Position numbers and translations under genes: made by a program. DNA of 29,422 nt from DASUFI01 sp036274635 (GTDB taxonomy: Bacteria; Planctomycetota; B15-G4): positions 1-29,422 of the forward strand of contig DASUFI010000104.1 of the NCBI GenBank assembly GCA_036274635.1. Reading direction: 5' to 3'. Of this stretch, positions 1 through 9,131 are shown piece after piece. Each line of letters starts with the position of its first letter. Position 1 is the stretch's first letter. The notes beneath the pieces were generated by a model. It was not told where the DNA came from and ran no database searches. It saw only the letters and a program-made list of their open reading frames with translations.

Positions 1-61
1 CGGCACGGCGGTTGCTTTCGCGGACCCTCGGGTGGGCCTCGCCACCACCAGGAGGTCTGCC

Positions 62-673
62 ATGTCGAGTGTCCGCGCGCTCCGCCGCCTCGCGGCCGGA
101 GTGCTGGCCTTGGCCGCCGCCGGCTGCGCGAGCAACGCGCCGCGGCTGCAGATGCTGTCGGCGAGCGCCACGGTGCTGCCTACGCCGCTGGTGGAGCAGG
201 ACGATGCGCACGAGTGCGGCCTCGCCGCGCTGACGTCGCTGTGCGACTACTACCGGGTGACCATTCCCGAGGCCCAGCGGCAGGAGCTGGCGCGCCTCTC
301 GGAGGAGGAGCAGGGCCTCTCGGGCGCCGAGCTGCGCACCGCGCTGCAGGGCCTGGGCTTCGAGGTCTACGTCTTCGAGGGCAGCTTCGACCGCGCCCCC
401 ACCGGGGTGCTGGGCCACCTCGAGAAGGGTCGCCCGCTGCTGGTCATGCTGAACCACGACGACTGCAACCACTACGACCTGCTCATCGGGCACGACCCGG
501 AGCGGGCCAACGTGGTGCTGCTCGATCCGAGCCGCGGCCCCGTGCTGCTGCCCGATGCAACCTTCCAGTCGCTGTGGGGCGCCGTGAGGCGCTTCACGCT
601 CCTGGCCGTGCCCGCGGCTCCGGCGCCGGCTGGCGTCGCAAGCCATCACTCACCCGAGGAGTCCGATTCGTGA
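62..673 (+). CDS. C39-like cysteine peptidase lipoprotein (PA2778-like)
   Basis: This 203-residue protein looks like an exported papain-fold (peptidase C39-type) lipoprotein. Residues 1-22 form a basic, hydrophobic signal ending in a lipobox, LAAAGC, with Cys22 as the lipidation site. The catalytic set is visible: Gln46 (oxyanion hole), Cys52 in HECGLAAL, His138 in NHYDL and Asp155 in LLDPSRG. The ATG at 62 is chosen because AGGAGG lies at 50-55, six bases upstream; an in-frame ATG at 32 lacks this. The stop overlaps the start of the next gene by four bases, so the two should be co-translated. Family knowledge: PA2778-type C39-like peptidases are paired with a small PA2779-type membrane protein, and the next gene has that layout. 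The substrate is unknown. The domain call is firm, the PA2778 assignment moderate. Confidence 0.82.
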   Translation: MSSVRALRRLAAGVLALAAAGCASNAPRLQMLSASATVLPTPLVEQDDAHECGLAALTSLCDYYRVTIPEAQRQELARLSEEEQGLSGAELRTALQGLGFEVYVFEGSFDRAPTGVLGHLEKGRPLLVMLNHDDCNHYDLLIGHDPERANVVLLDPSRGPVLLPDATFQSLWGAVRRFTLLAVPAAPAPAGVASHHSPEESDS

Positions 674-972
674 AACCCTTCATGCTGAGCACCCTGGTCC
701 TGGCGCTGGGCCTGACGTCGTCGGTCGCCGGCCGCGACCTCACGTCCACCGAGCGGGCCGCCCTCGCCGGGCAGCCGGTCTCCGACATCGCGGCGCTGCG
801 AGCCGGCGCGTCCGCCGCCGCGCCGTTCGTGGCCGGGTCCGAGCGCCTGGCGCTCGCCCGCGCCGAGGAGTCGGCGACCGACCTCGACATGCTGCGCGCC
901 GTCGACGACCACGACCTCACCGTGATTGCGGTCGTCCTGGCCGTCGTCGTCCTGGCCATCCTGATCTTCTGA
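670..972 (+). CDS. Small exported/membrane protein, PA2779-like (DUF6627-like)
   Basis: This 100-residue protein has an N-terminal hydrophobic signal (about residues 4-20, ending SSVAG), a polar alpha-helical middle and a C-terminal membrane span, roughly LTVIAVVLAVVVLAILIF, that ends at the stop. The GTG start at 670 is preferred because GAGGAG at 656-661 sits eight bases upstream and the start overlaps the preceding stop (GTGA). An internal ATG at 682 is the alternative and would shorten the signal by four residues. The layout of signal, short lumenal region and C-terminal span, plus the position directly after a C39-like peptidase lipoprotein, matches PA2779-type proteins. That identification rests on architecture and context more than on sequence I can align. 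It may be the membrane partner or substrate of the peptidase. Confidence 0.65.
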   Translation: MKPFMLSTLVLALGLTSSVAGRDLTSTERAALAGQPVSDIAALRAGASAAAPFVAGSERLALARAEESATDLDMLRAVDDHDLTVIAVVLAVVVLAILIF

Positions 973-1045
973 GAGCAGGGGCGAGACGTCCGCGCGCGAA
1001 TCCGGCTCTGCAGAGGGACTCGTGCCCTCCTGCGGAGATCCCTCC

Positions 1046-2524
1046 ATGGTCCTGCGCGCTCGGCTGCTCTTGTCCCTGCTCTCCCTGGTCGCACCCGCGA
1101 CGGCCGCTCCCACCGGAGGCGGCTTCGCGGTGGGCGACATCTGGATGAACGCCCTCGCGCTGCCCGGGGTGCCCTCGGGCGGCCTCGTGCGCATCGAGCC
1201 GCTGACCGGGGTGCCGCACCTCGTGCTGCCGTGGCTGTCGAGCAACGGCGTCTCGGAGCAAGCGGACGCCTTCTGCTACGACCCGGTGCGCGACCGCATC
1301 CTCGTCATGGGCGCGCTCGACAGCCAGCCGCAGGCCATCTGGCAGGTGGATGCGGCCGGAAATCACCAGAAGCTCGCGACCACCATCGGGGGCATCGTCT
1401 CGATGGCGCCGTCGCCGGGCGGCAAGGTGTACGTGGCGCTGGCGCTGTTCTCCGGCACCTCCGTGGGCGTCCTCGGCTGGCTGGACGCCGCGGGCAGCTA
1501 CCACGTCCTGCTGGATCCAACGGGCACGTTCCCCTTCGACCCGTTCAGCCAGATCGTGCAGGTCTTCAACGCCTCGGTCATCTACGACCAGGGCAGCAAC
1601 TCGCTCCTGTACGCCGTCTCGCACTCGGGCATCTACTGCAAGCCCTCCGGTGGCGACGGCAAGGGCGCGACCTTCCGCATCGAGCTGTCCGCTGACGGCA
1701 CGCGCGGGCTGTCGAAGAGCTGCGAGTTCTACGACATGGACGGCGACTATCCCTTCGGCACCGGTGGCGGCATTCCGCGCGGCTTCTCGCGCGGGCCGGG
1801 CGGGACGTACCTGCTCGCCTTCAACGGCGGCGGCGCGACGGGCTCGCTGGACGAGGCCGCGCCGCGCATGCAGCTCGTCAGCCCGCTGCTCGCGTGGAGC
1901 CCCTTCGCCAGCAACGGACCCTACGCGAACTGCGCCTGGAGCACGGCGGGCGTCTACAGCAGCGTGCGCCACCAGGCGGTCATCTTCGACGGCGCCAACA
2001 ACACGCTGCGCGCCTACGACCTGGGCGAGAGCGGCGATGGCGACCTGCTCGCGGCCGGGCTGGTGGGCGGCGCGGTGATCCCGGAGCGCGCGGGGCTGAT
2101 CGAGATCGACCCCTTCACGTCGGCCGAGGGCAGCCTGACCGGCACGCCGGCGCAGATCTCGATCGCGACCGGCGGCTCGCAGGCGCTCGACGTCGACTTC
2201 GGGCCCGGGCTCGCCGGCAAGATCTACCTCGTGCTCGGCTCGGCGTCGGGCTTCAACCCCGGCTTCACGCTCAAGGGTCACGAGGTCCCGTTGACCATGG
2301 ACGCCTACACGCAGCTCACGCTGCAGAACCCGAATTCCTTCCTGCTCTCCAACTCCTTCGGCGTGCTGGACGTGGCCGGCAAGGCGCAGGCGCAGTTCAA
2401 CCTGCCGCCGGGCGCGCCGCCGTCACTCGCCGGGCTGGTGGTGCATCACGCCGCGCTTGCGGCGCAGGGCGGCTCGCAGATCCTCGGTGTCACGAATGCC
2501 GCGCCGGTCACGCTCGTACCGTGA
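1046..2524 (+). CDS. Secreted protein with propeller-like body and conserved C-terminal domain
   Basis: The product has 492 residues. It begins with a signal peptide (MVLRARLLLSLLSLVAPATA, cleavage expected after the Ala-rich end). The body contains repeated short strands with phrases such as GGLVRIEPLTG, AIWQVDAAG and GKVYVAL, which resemble NHL or other beta-propeller blades. The last 95 or so residues (from about YLVLGSASG, with LTLQNPNSF and VVHHAALAAQ) form a separate beta-rich domain of a type I associate with large secreted planctomycete proteins. The ATG at 1046 is chosen over a GTG at 1022 because GGAG at 1034-1037 is eight bases upstream and the signal then begins at residue 1. No catalytic motif is evident and the function is unknown. 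Confidence 0.8.
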   Translation: MVLRARLLLSLLSLVAPATAAPTGGGFAVGDIWMNALALPGVPSGGLVRIEPLTGVPHLVLPWLSSNGVSEQADAFCYDPVRDRILVMGALDSQPQAIWQVDAAGNHQKLATTIGGIVSMAPSPGGKVYVALALFSGTSVGVLGWLDAAGSYHVLLDPTGTFPFDPFSQIVQVFNASVIYDQGSNSLLYAVSHSGIYCKPSGGDGKGATFRIELSADGTRGLSKSCEFYDMDGDYPFGTGGGIPRGFSRGPGGTYLLAFNGGGATGSLDEAAPRMQLVSPLLAWSPFASNGPYANCAWSTAGVYSSVRHQAVIFDGANNTLRAYDLGESGDGDLLAAGLVGGAVIPERAGLIEIDPFTSAEGSLTGTPAQISIATGGSQALDVDFGPGLAGKIYLVLGSASGFNPGFTLKGHEVPLTMDAYTQLTLQNPNSFLLSNSFGVLDVAGKAQAQFNLPPGAPPSLAGLVVHHAALAAQGGSQILGVTNAAPVTLVP

Positions 2525-2542
2525 TCCCCGCGCCTCGGGGAT
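2524..2542 (+). terminator. Hairpin at the end of the secreted-protein gene
   Basis: ATCCCCG (2524-2530) and CGGGGAT (2536-2542) form a 7 bp stem with a 5-base loop, starting on the last base of the stop codon at 2522-2524. No T-run follows, so this is only a candidate terminator or mRNA 3' end structure. Confidence 0.35.
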
Positions 2543-2642
2543 GATCGGGGGCCGGCACCGAGACGACACGCCCTACGCCGCTCGGAGCGACGGACTGGCA
2601 GATTGTGGAATGGTCACGCCCGCCGTGTACGAACGAGCCGGT

Positions 2643-3011
2643 CTACGACAGGACGTCGGCCACCACCAGCGTGACGACGATGATGGCCAGCAGGCCGATG
2701 GCACGCATCGTCCGCGCCCGCATCGCGGCGGCTGGCGACTCGTCCTGGCAGCGGGCCTGGACCAGCCGCACCGTCGGGACCTGGCTGGCGCTGCCATGGA
2801 CGTGCAGCGGCGCGTCGCGGCCCGCCGGGGGCGTCGCCGCCGGATTCGTCTCGAGCTCTCGCGCGCGCAGATGCGCCCGGCCGATGGCATCGTGCCACGT
2901 GAGCCGGCCCTCGAGCGCGGCCTCGACCAGGCCGGCGTCTTCCCACCCCGTGTACGCTCCCGGACGCGACCCGTCCAGGCCAGGCTTCGTCGAGACGTTC
3001 GTGCTGCTCAT
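2643..3011 (-). CDS. Small tail-anchored hypothetical protein
   Basis: This 122-residue protein starts at the ATG at 3011 (MSSTNVSTKPG). The N-terminal two thirds are soluble and hydrophilic, with a helical stretch around residues 23-46 (WEDAGLVEAALEGRLTWHDA) that contains conserved-looking tryptophans. The protein ends in a single hydrophobic span, about MRAIGLLAIIVVTLVVADVLS, preceded by arginines, which suggests a tail anchor with the N-terminus in the cytoplasm. The ribosome-binding site is poor (GAAGG two bases, GGGAG about twelve bases upstream). I do not recognise a family. It is divergent from the SGNH hydrolase gene and shares with it the palindrome-bearing region 3012-3259. Overlapping frames are also open here, so gene status is moderately supported by the TM tail and composition only. 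Confidence 0.5.
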   Translation of the reverse strand: MSSTNVSTKPGLDGSRPGAYTGWEDAGLVEAALEGRLTWHDAIGRAHLRARELETNPAATPPAGRDAPLHVHGSASQVPTVRLVQARCQDESPAAAMRARTMRAIGLLAIIVVTLVVADVLS

Positions 3012-3141
3012 GGCCTTCAGGCTCCCGGGGCAGGATGAAGTGCGTGCCCCCCCGCTGCGTGGACCGATCCCACCATGCGCACGCAGAGTGGGCCGGAAAG
3101 GCGGCATGAAGGCAGCACGTCGTGTGCCGTTCGGGACGCGC

Positions 3142-3176
3142 TGACCTCGGTGTCACAGTTGACCTCGATGTCACAG
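3142..3176. promoter_or_regulatory. Two tandem TGAC-N6-GTCA palindromes (candidate operator)
   Basis: The 17-base unit TGACCTCGRTGTCACAG occurs at 3142-3158 and again at 3160-3176, a period of 18 bases. Each unit contains a dyad TGAC-N6-GTCA (3142-3155 and 3160-3173). Two identical dyads on nearly the same helical face (18 bases apart) in the gap between divergent genes (start at 3011 on minus, start at 3260 on plus) look like a double binding site for a dimeric repressor or activator. The regulator is not identifiable here. Confidence 0.5.
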
Positions 3177-3245
3177 AAGTCCGCGGGAAGGGCCCCAGGC
3201 GCGGAGGTCCGCGACCGCCATTGCCGAAGGGTCAGCCCCGCCCGC

Positions 3246-3251
3246 TACACT
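3246..3251 (+). promoter_or_regulatory. Candidate -10 element (TACACT)
   Basis: TACACT lies nine bases before the ATG at 3260, with TTGCCG at 3221-3226 as a possible -35 (19-base spacing, wider than ideal). If used, the transcript would be leaderless or nearly so, consistent with the absence of a Shine-Dalgarno sequence before 3260. This is a weak call. Confidence 0.25.
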
Positions 3252-3259
3252 GCGCCGCC

Positions 3260-4332
3260 ATGCGCCTGCGCCGCGTGCTGCTGGCCCTCGCCGTCACCGC
3301 GGGCACGCTCCTGGCTGCCGAAGCGATCGCGACCTGCAGCGAGTCGCCGCCCAAGTACAGGCTCTCGGACCGCACCGGCTACGAGCTCGTGCCCGGCTGG
3401 CACAACCAGCGCAGCGCGCGGCCCGAGTCGATCGACGCCGACGGCCTGCGCGGCGCGGAGGTCGGGCCGCGGCGCCCCGGCTGCCTGCGCATCCTGTGCG
3501 CTGGCGGCTCCACCACCTTCGGCCACATGCTGCGCGACGACGAGACCTGGCCCGTCGCGCTGCAGCAGCGATTGACCGCCGCGGGCCTCGACGTGGAGGT
3601 GCTCAACGGCGGCGTGCCCGGCTGGGGCCTCGAGCAGGTGGTGCGCTCGCTGGTGGACGACCGCCTGCGCCGCCTGCAGCCCGACCTGGTGATCTTCTTC
3701 GAGGGCTGGAACTCGCCCACGCTGCAGGACAACCGCCAGAACGAGCGCTTCCGCCACGACCTGCTGGCGCCGCAGCAGGCGGGCCTGCCGGGGCGCTCGG
3801 CCCTCGTGCGCCAGGTCCTCGAGTGGTTCGACTCGGAGGGCGAGCCGCCCGCGGGCGGCTGGAGGCCGCTGGCCGCGCAGGCCGCCGAGGCCTTCCCGCG
3901 GCTGCTGCCCGAGCTGGCCGCGGCCTGCGCGGCGCACGGCGCGCGGCTGGCGGTGGTGCGCTTCCCCGCCCTCGCCCAGCGGCCGCTGCCTGCGGGCGGC
4001 GACGCCCTGGCAGCCTGGGATCACATGCTGCGCGAGCACGCCGCCGCCGGGGCCGACCTCGGGCAGCTGGCGCAGAACGCCCGCGAGCAGCACGCCGCGC
4101 TGCTGGCCGCCGTCGAGGCGGGCGCGAGCGCCGCGGGCGCGCCGCTGCTGGACGTCGCCGGCGCGATGGAGGCCAGCCTGCCCGCCGACCGCGCGCAGGC
4201 CGACGCCGCGTGGGCCGGCGACTTCATGGACCGCATGCACCTGACGGCCGCGGGCTGCGCGGCCTTCGCCGCGGCGCTCGCGAGGCTGCTCGCGGAGTCC
4301 GACCTGCTCGCGCCCGCAGGCTCGCCGTCTCG

Positions 4333-4336
<4 letters not shown>
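3260..4336 (+). CDS. Exported SGNH/GDSL-type hydrolase
   Basis: This 358-residue protein has a signal peptide or N-terminal anchor (MRLRRVLLALAVTAGTLLAA) followed by an SGNH hydrolase fold. Block I is AGGSTTFG with nucleophile Ser84; block II is NGGVPGWG (Gly118 or Gly121); block III is EGWNS with Asn151; block V is DRMHLT with Asp324 and His327, the usual D-x-x-H spacing. It should be an esterase or deacylase acting outside the cytoplasm, perhaps on acetylated polysaccharide, but the substrate cannot be read from the sequence. The ATG at 3260 gives a full signal peptide; an upstream in-frame GTG-type start at 3122 would add a non-signal extension. It ends on a CTAG shared with the convergent kinase gene. 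Confidence 0.82.
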
Positions 4337-6731
<2,395 letters not shown>

Positions 6732-6735
<4 letters not shown>

Positions 6736-7754
6736 CGGCTGGGCGGGCTCTCGCCGGTCAGGGTGCGCAGGAAAGCCACCAGCCTCGCCACCTCCACGCC
6801 CTGCAGCGGCTGGCCGATCTGGTAGCTGGCCATGACCTGCACGGCCTCCTCCAGCGTGGCCGCCGAGCCGTCGTGCAGATACGGCGCCGTCAGCTCCACG
6901 TTGCGCAGCGAGGGCACCTTGAACTTGTGCTTGTCCGCCTCGTCGCGCGTCACGTTGAAGCGGCCGAGGTCGGCGGCCTTGTCCGGGCCGCGGCTGGCGA
7001 AGAAGTCGCGCGCGTGGCCCATGGTCTGGAACATGTTCCCGCCCACGTTGACGCCCTGGTGGCAGGTGGCGCAGCCCACCTGCACGAAGAGCCGGTAGCC
7101 CTCGATCTCCTCGGTGCTCAGCGCCGATGCGTCACCACGCAGCCAGCGGTCGAAGCGCGAGTTGGGCGTGATCAGCGAGCGCTCGTACGTGGCCAGCGCG
7201 TCGCGCAGGTTGGCCTGCGTGATGCCGTCGTCATAGGCGGCCTCGAAGTCCTGGCTGTACCGGGCGTCGGCCGACAGGAAGTCCAGCACCTTGCCCCAGG
7301 TGCTGGCCATCTCGGCCGGGTGCTGCAGCGGCCCGTCCACCTGCTCCTCCAGCGTGGCGGCGCGCCCGTCCCAGAACTGGCGGAAGTTGAAGCCGGAGTT
7401 CAGCACGGTGGGCGCGTTGAGCTCGCCCTCCGCGCCGCCCACGCCCACCGACACGCGCCGGCCGTCGTCGCCGCCGGTGGAGAGGTCGTGGCAGCTCGCG
7501 CACGAGATCGAGCCGTCCCCCGAGAGCTGCGGCTCGTGGAAGAGGCGGTCGCCCAGCACCACCTTGCGGTGGTCGAGCGGCACGGCCTCGGGCACCGGCG
7601 AGATGGGCGACAGCACCATGCTCGCGGGCGCCGCCGGCGCGGGCTGGCTGGCCGCGACGACCGGGGCGGCCGCCGACGTCGCGCGCCACCCGATGACCCC
7701 CGCGATCCCCAGTGTCGCGGCCCACAGCACGTACATCGGCACCTTGCTGCTCAC
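6732..7754 (-). CDS. Dihaem cytochrome c peroxidase (CcpA/MauG family)
   Basis: This 340-residue exported protein has an N-terminal hydrophobic segment (about residues 7-30) that serves as a signal or anchor, then a Pro/Ala-rich linker. Two c-type haem sites are present: CASCH with Cys85, Cys88, His89, and CATCH with Cys228, Cys231, His232. The sequence FRQFWDGRA with Trp128 matches the inter-haem region of bacterial dihaem peroxidases, and LRNVELTAPYLHDGS is a family signature. Length fits the family. It should reduce hydrogen peroxide in the periplasm using electrons from a small donor, or oxidise another substrate if MauG-like. The start is GTG at 7754, supported by GGAGGAG about seven bases upstream. 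Its stop overlaps the start of the hybrid kinase. Confidence 0.92.
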
Positions 7755-7827
7755 GGCGCTCTCCTCCGCGCCGCACGGCGCCGGCCCCCGGGCGAAGGAT
7801 CACGCGATCCTCTTCCCGGGCCGGGGA

Positions 7828-7861
7828 GCGGGCGGCATCGCCCTTTTTCGGCGCCGCCCGC
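7828..7861 (-). terminator. Hairpin between membrane-protein gene and peroxidase gene
   Basis: GCGGGCGGC (7828-7836) and GCCGCCCGC (7853-7861) form a perfect 9 bp stem around a 16-base loop that holds an inner GCC/GGC pairing and a run of five A on the minus strand. It sits in the 138-base gap between the two minus-strand genes and may be a terminator or attenuator that separates their expression. Confidence 0.4.
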
Positions 7862-7892
7862 TGTCGGACTTGAAGCGCCGGCCGCCGCCCCT

Positions 7893-8243
7893 TCAGCCGA
7901 GGGTGTCGAAGAAGGCCATGAGCGCCTTCACGAACACCAGCAGCGTGAGGGCCGTCATCACGAAGCGCACCCAGCGCCAGGTCTTGCGGCGCTCGCGCAG
8001 CCGCGCCACGAAGAGCAGGCCGGCGCCCAGCGTCAGGCCAGCCATCCACAGGCGCAGGAAGCGCGCCTCGGGCAGCCCGGCGTGCCAGCCCGTCGACAGC
8101 GCCCACACCCCCGCCAGCAGCCAGGCGAAGACCGCCACCGAGAGCACCGGCGTGACCTTCTGCTTCACCAGGCCGGCCACGCCCAGCGCCGGCAGCAGCA
8201 GCAGGCTCACGAAGCCGATCGCGAGGGGCAGCAGGTGCTCCAC
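7893..8243 (-). CDS. Small integral membrane protein
   Basis: The 116-residue product is almost entirely hydrophobic, with four likely membrane spans at about residues 4-25, 31-49, 66-81 and 92-111. A basic loop, ARLRERRKTWRWVR, lies between spans 3 and 4 and probably faces the cytoplasm. No haem, metal or catalytic motif is visible and I do not recognise the family. The start is GTG at 8243; no ATG is available in frame and the ribosome-binding site (GGGA about eleven bases upstream) is weak. It lies 138 bases upstream of the cytochrome c peroxidase on the same strand with a hairpin in between, so it may be a separate transcript or the first gene of that operon. Confidence 0.62.
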   Translation of the reverse strand: MEHLLPLAIGFVSLLLLPALGVAGLVKQKVTPVLSVAVFAWLLAGVWALSTGWHAGLPEARFLRLWMAGLTLGAGLLFVARLRERRKTWRWVRFVMTALTLLVFVKALMAFFDTLG

Positions 8244-8467
8244 GCTCTCATCCCAGCCTGCCGGCGGAGCGCCTTCAAGGGGCTATCGGACCGGCTCGCG
8301 GCCGAAGGGTCGGGCGCGGCGCGCGAACTGAAGCGACGCAGGTGCAGTGCATATGCATAGCTTCCGTGCACGGGCTGCCGCGAGACGCCAGGCCTGGCAC
8401 GACTCCTGAGCGGAAGCGTCGCACGTGCGTGGCCGATGCGTCACGGACCCGACGGCGGCCCTGCGGC

Positions 8468-8842
8468 TCAGCCGACCTTGATCAGCTCCACGTGGAAGAC
8501 CAGCGTGGCGTCCGGCCCGATGGTCGGCGGCGCGCCGCGCGAGCCGTAGCCCAGCTTGGCCGGGATCACGAAGGTGGTCGCGCCGCCCTCCTTCATGAGC
8601 TGCAGGCCTTCGGTCCACCCGGAGATGACGCGGTTGAGCGGGAAGCTCGCGGGCGTGCCGCGCTTGTAGCTGCTGTCGAAGGCGGTGCCGTTGGTGAGCC
8701 AGCCGGCGTAGTGCACGGTGACCGTGTCCGTCGCGCGCGGGGCCTTGCCGGTGCCTTCCTTGGTCACGGCGTACTGCAGCCCTGACGGGGTGGTCTTGAG
8801 CTGGTCCTTGGGGGGCATCGAGAAGTTGGGGGCGGCGGCCAT
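8468..8842 (-). CDS. FKBP-type peptidyl-prolyl cis-trans isomerase
   Basis: This 124-residue protein is a single FKBP domain (about residues 14-124) with no signal peptide, so it is probably cytoplasmic. The binding pocket residues are visible: HYAGWL, FDSSYKRG, FPL, VISGWTEGLQLMKEGG, the loop GYGSRG and the last strand LVFHVELIKV. It catalyses proline isomerisation during folding. The ATG at 8842 is chosen because AGGGAG lies at 8855-8850, seven bases upstream. In-frame starts at 8893 and 8938 lack a usable site and would add a tail without homology to the domain. It follows the CPXCG gene by 96 bases and may share its transcript. Confidence 0.92.
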   Translation of the reverse strand: MAAAPNFSMPPKDQLKTTPSGLQYAVTKEGTGKAPRATDTVTVHYAGWLTNGTAFDSSYKRGTPASFPLNRVISGWTEGLQLMKEGGATTFVIPAKLGYGSRGAPPTIGPDATLVFHVELIKVG

Positions 8843-8938
8843 GGGCGCTCTCCCTGTGAGCGAGGCGAACAAGCTGCGGAACACGGCCGGCATCCTAACG
8901 ATGCCGCGTGGCCGGTCCCAGCGCGCGGCCGCCCGCAA

Positions 8939-9124
8939 TCACTCCGCCTCGGCCTGCAGCGTCACCCGGCCGCGGGAATCCACCGTCACGAGCAGGCGGT
9001 GCGGGCGGCAGCAGACGGGGCAGTCCTCCACGTACTCCTGCTCCTCACCCGCCGACAGGTCGATGGGCACGACGATCTCCTCGCCGCAGGCGCTGCAGAC
9101 GTAGCTGGCTTCCGCCTCGGGCAC
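8939..9124 (-). CDS. CPXCG motif cysteine-rich protein
   Basis: The 61-residue protein carries two metal-binding knuckles: CSAC (Cys10, Cys13) and CPVCC (Cys35, Cys38, Cys39). Between them is the family phrase EEIVVPIDLSAGEEQEYVEDCP. This matches the small Cys_rich_CPXG family of putative zinc proteins, whose function is not established. The start is GTG at 9124, seven bases after the stop of the cytochrome gene, without a clear Shine-Dalgarno sequence, so translation probably depends on coupling to the upstream gene. No ATG is available in frame. Confidence 0.88.
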   Translation of the reverse strand: MPEAEASYVCSACGEEIVVPIDLSAGEEQEYVEDCPVCCRPHRLLVTVDSRGRVTLQAEAE

Positions 9125-9131
9125 GGCGACG

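Noticed and set aside
1..61. A gene end or promoter at the left edge
   Set aside because: Only the Shine-Dalgarno sequence at 50-55 can be supported. The remaining bases are too few to assign.
2457..3038. Plus-strand open frame over the small tail-anchored gene
   Set aside because: The translation is Arg/Pro/Ala-rich with no hydrophobic segment or motif, whereas the minus strand gives an ordered protein with a membrane tail.
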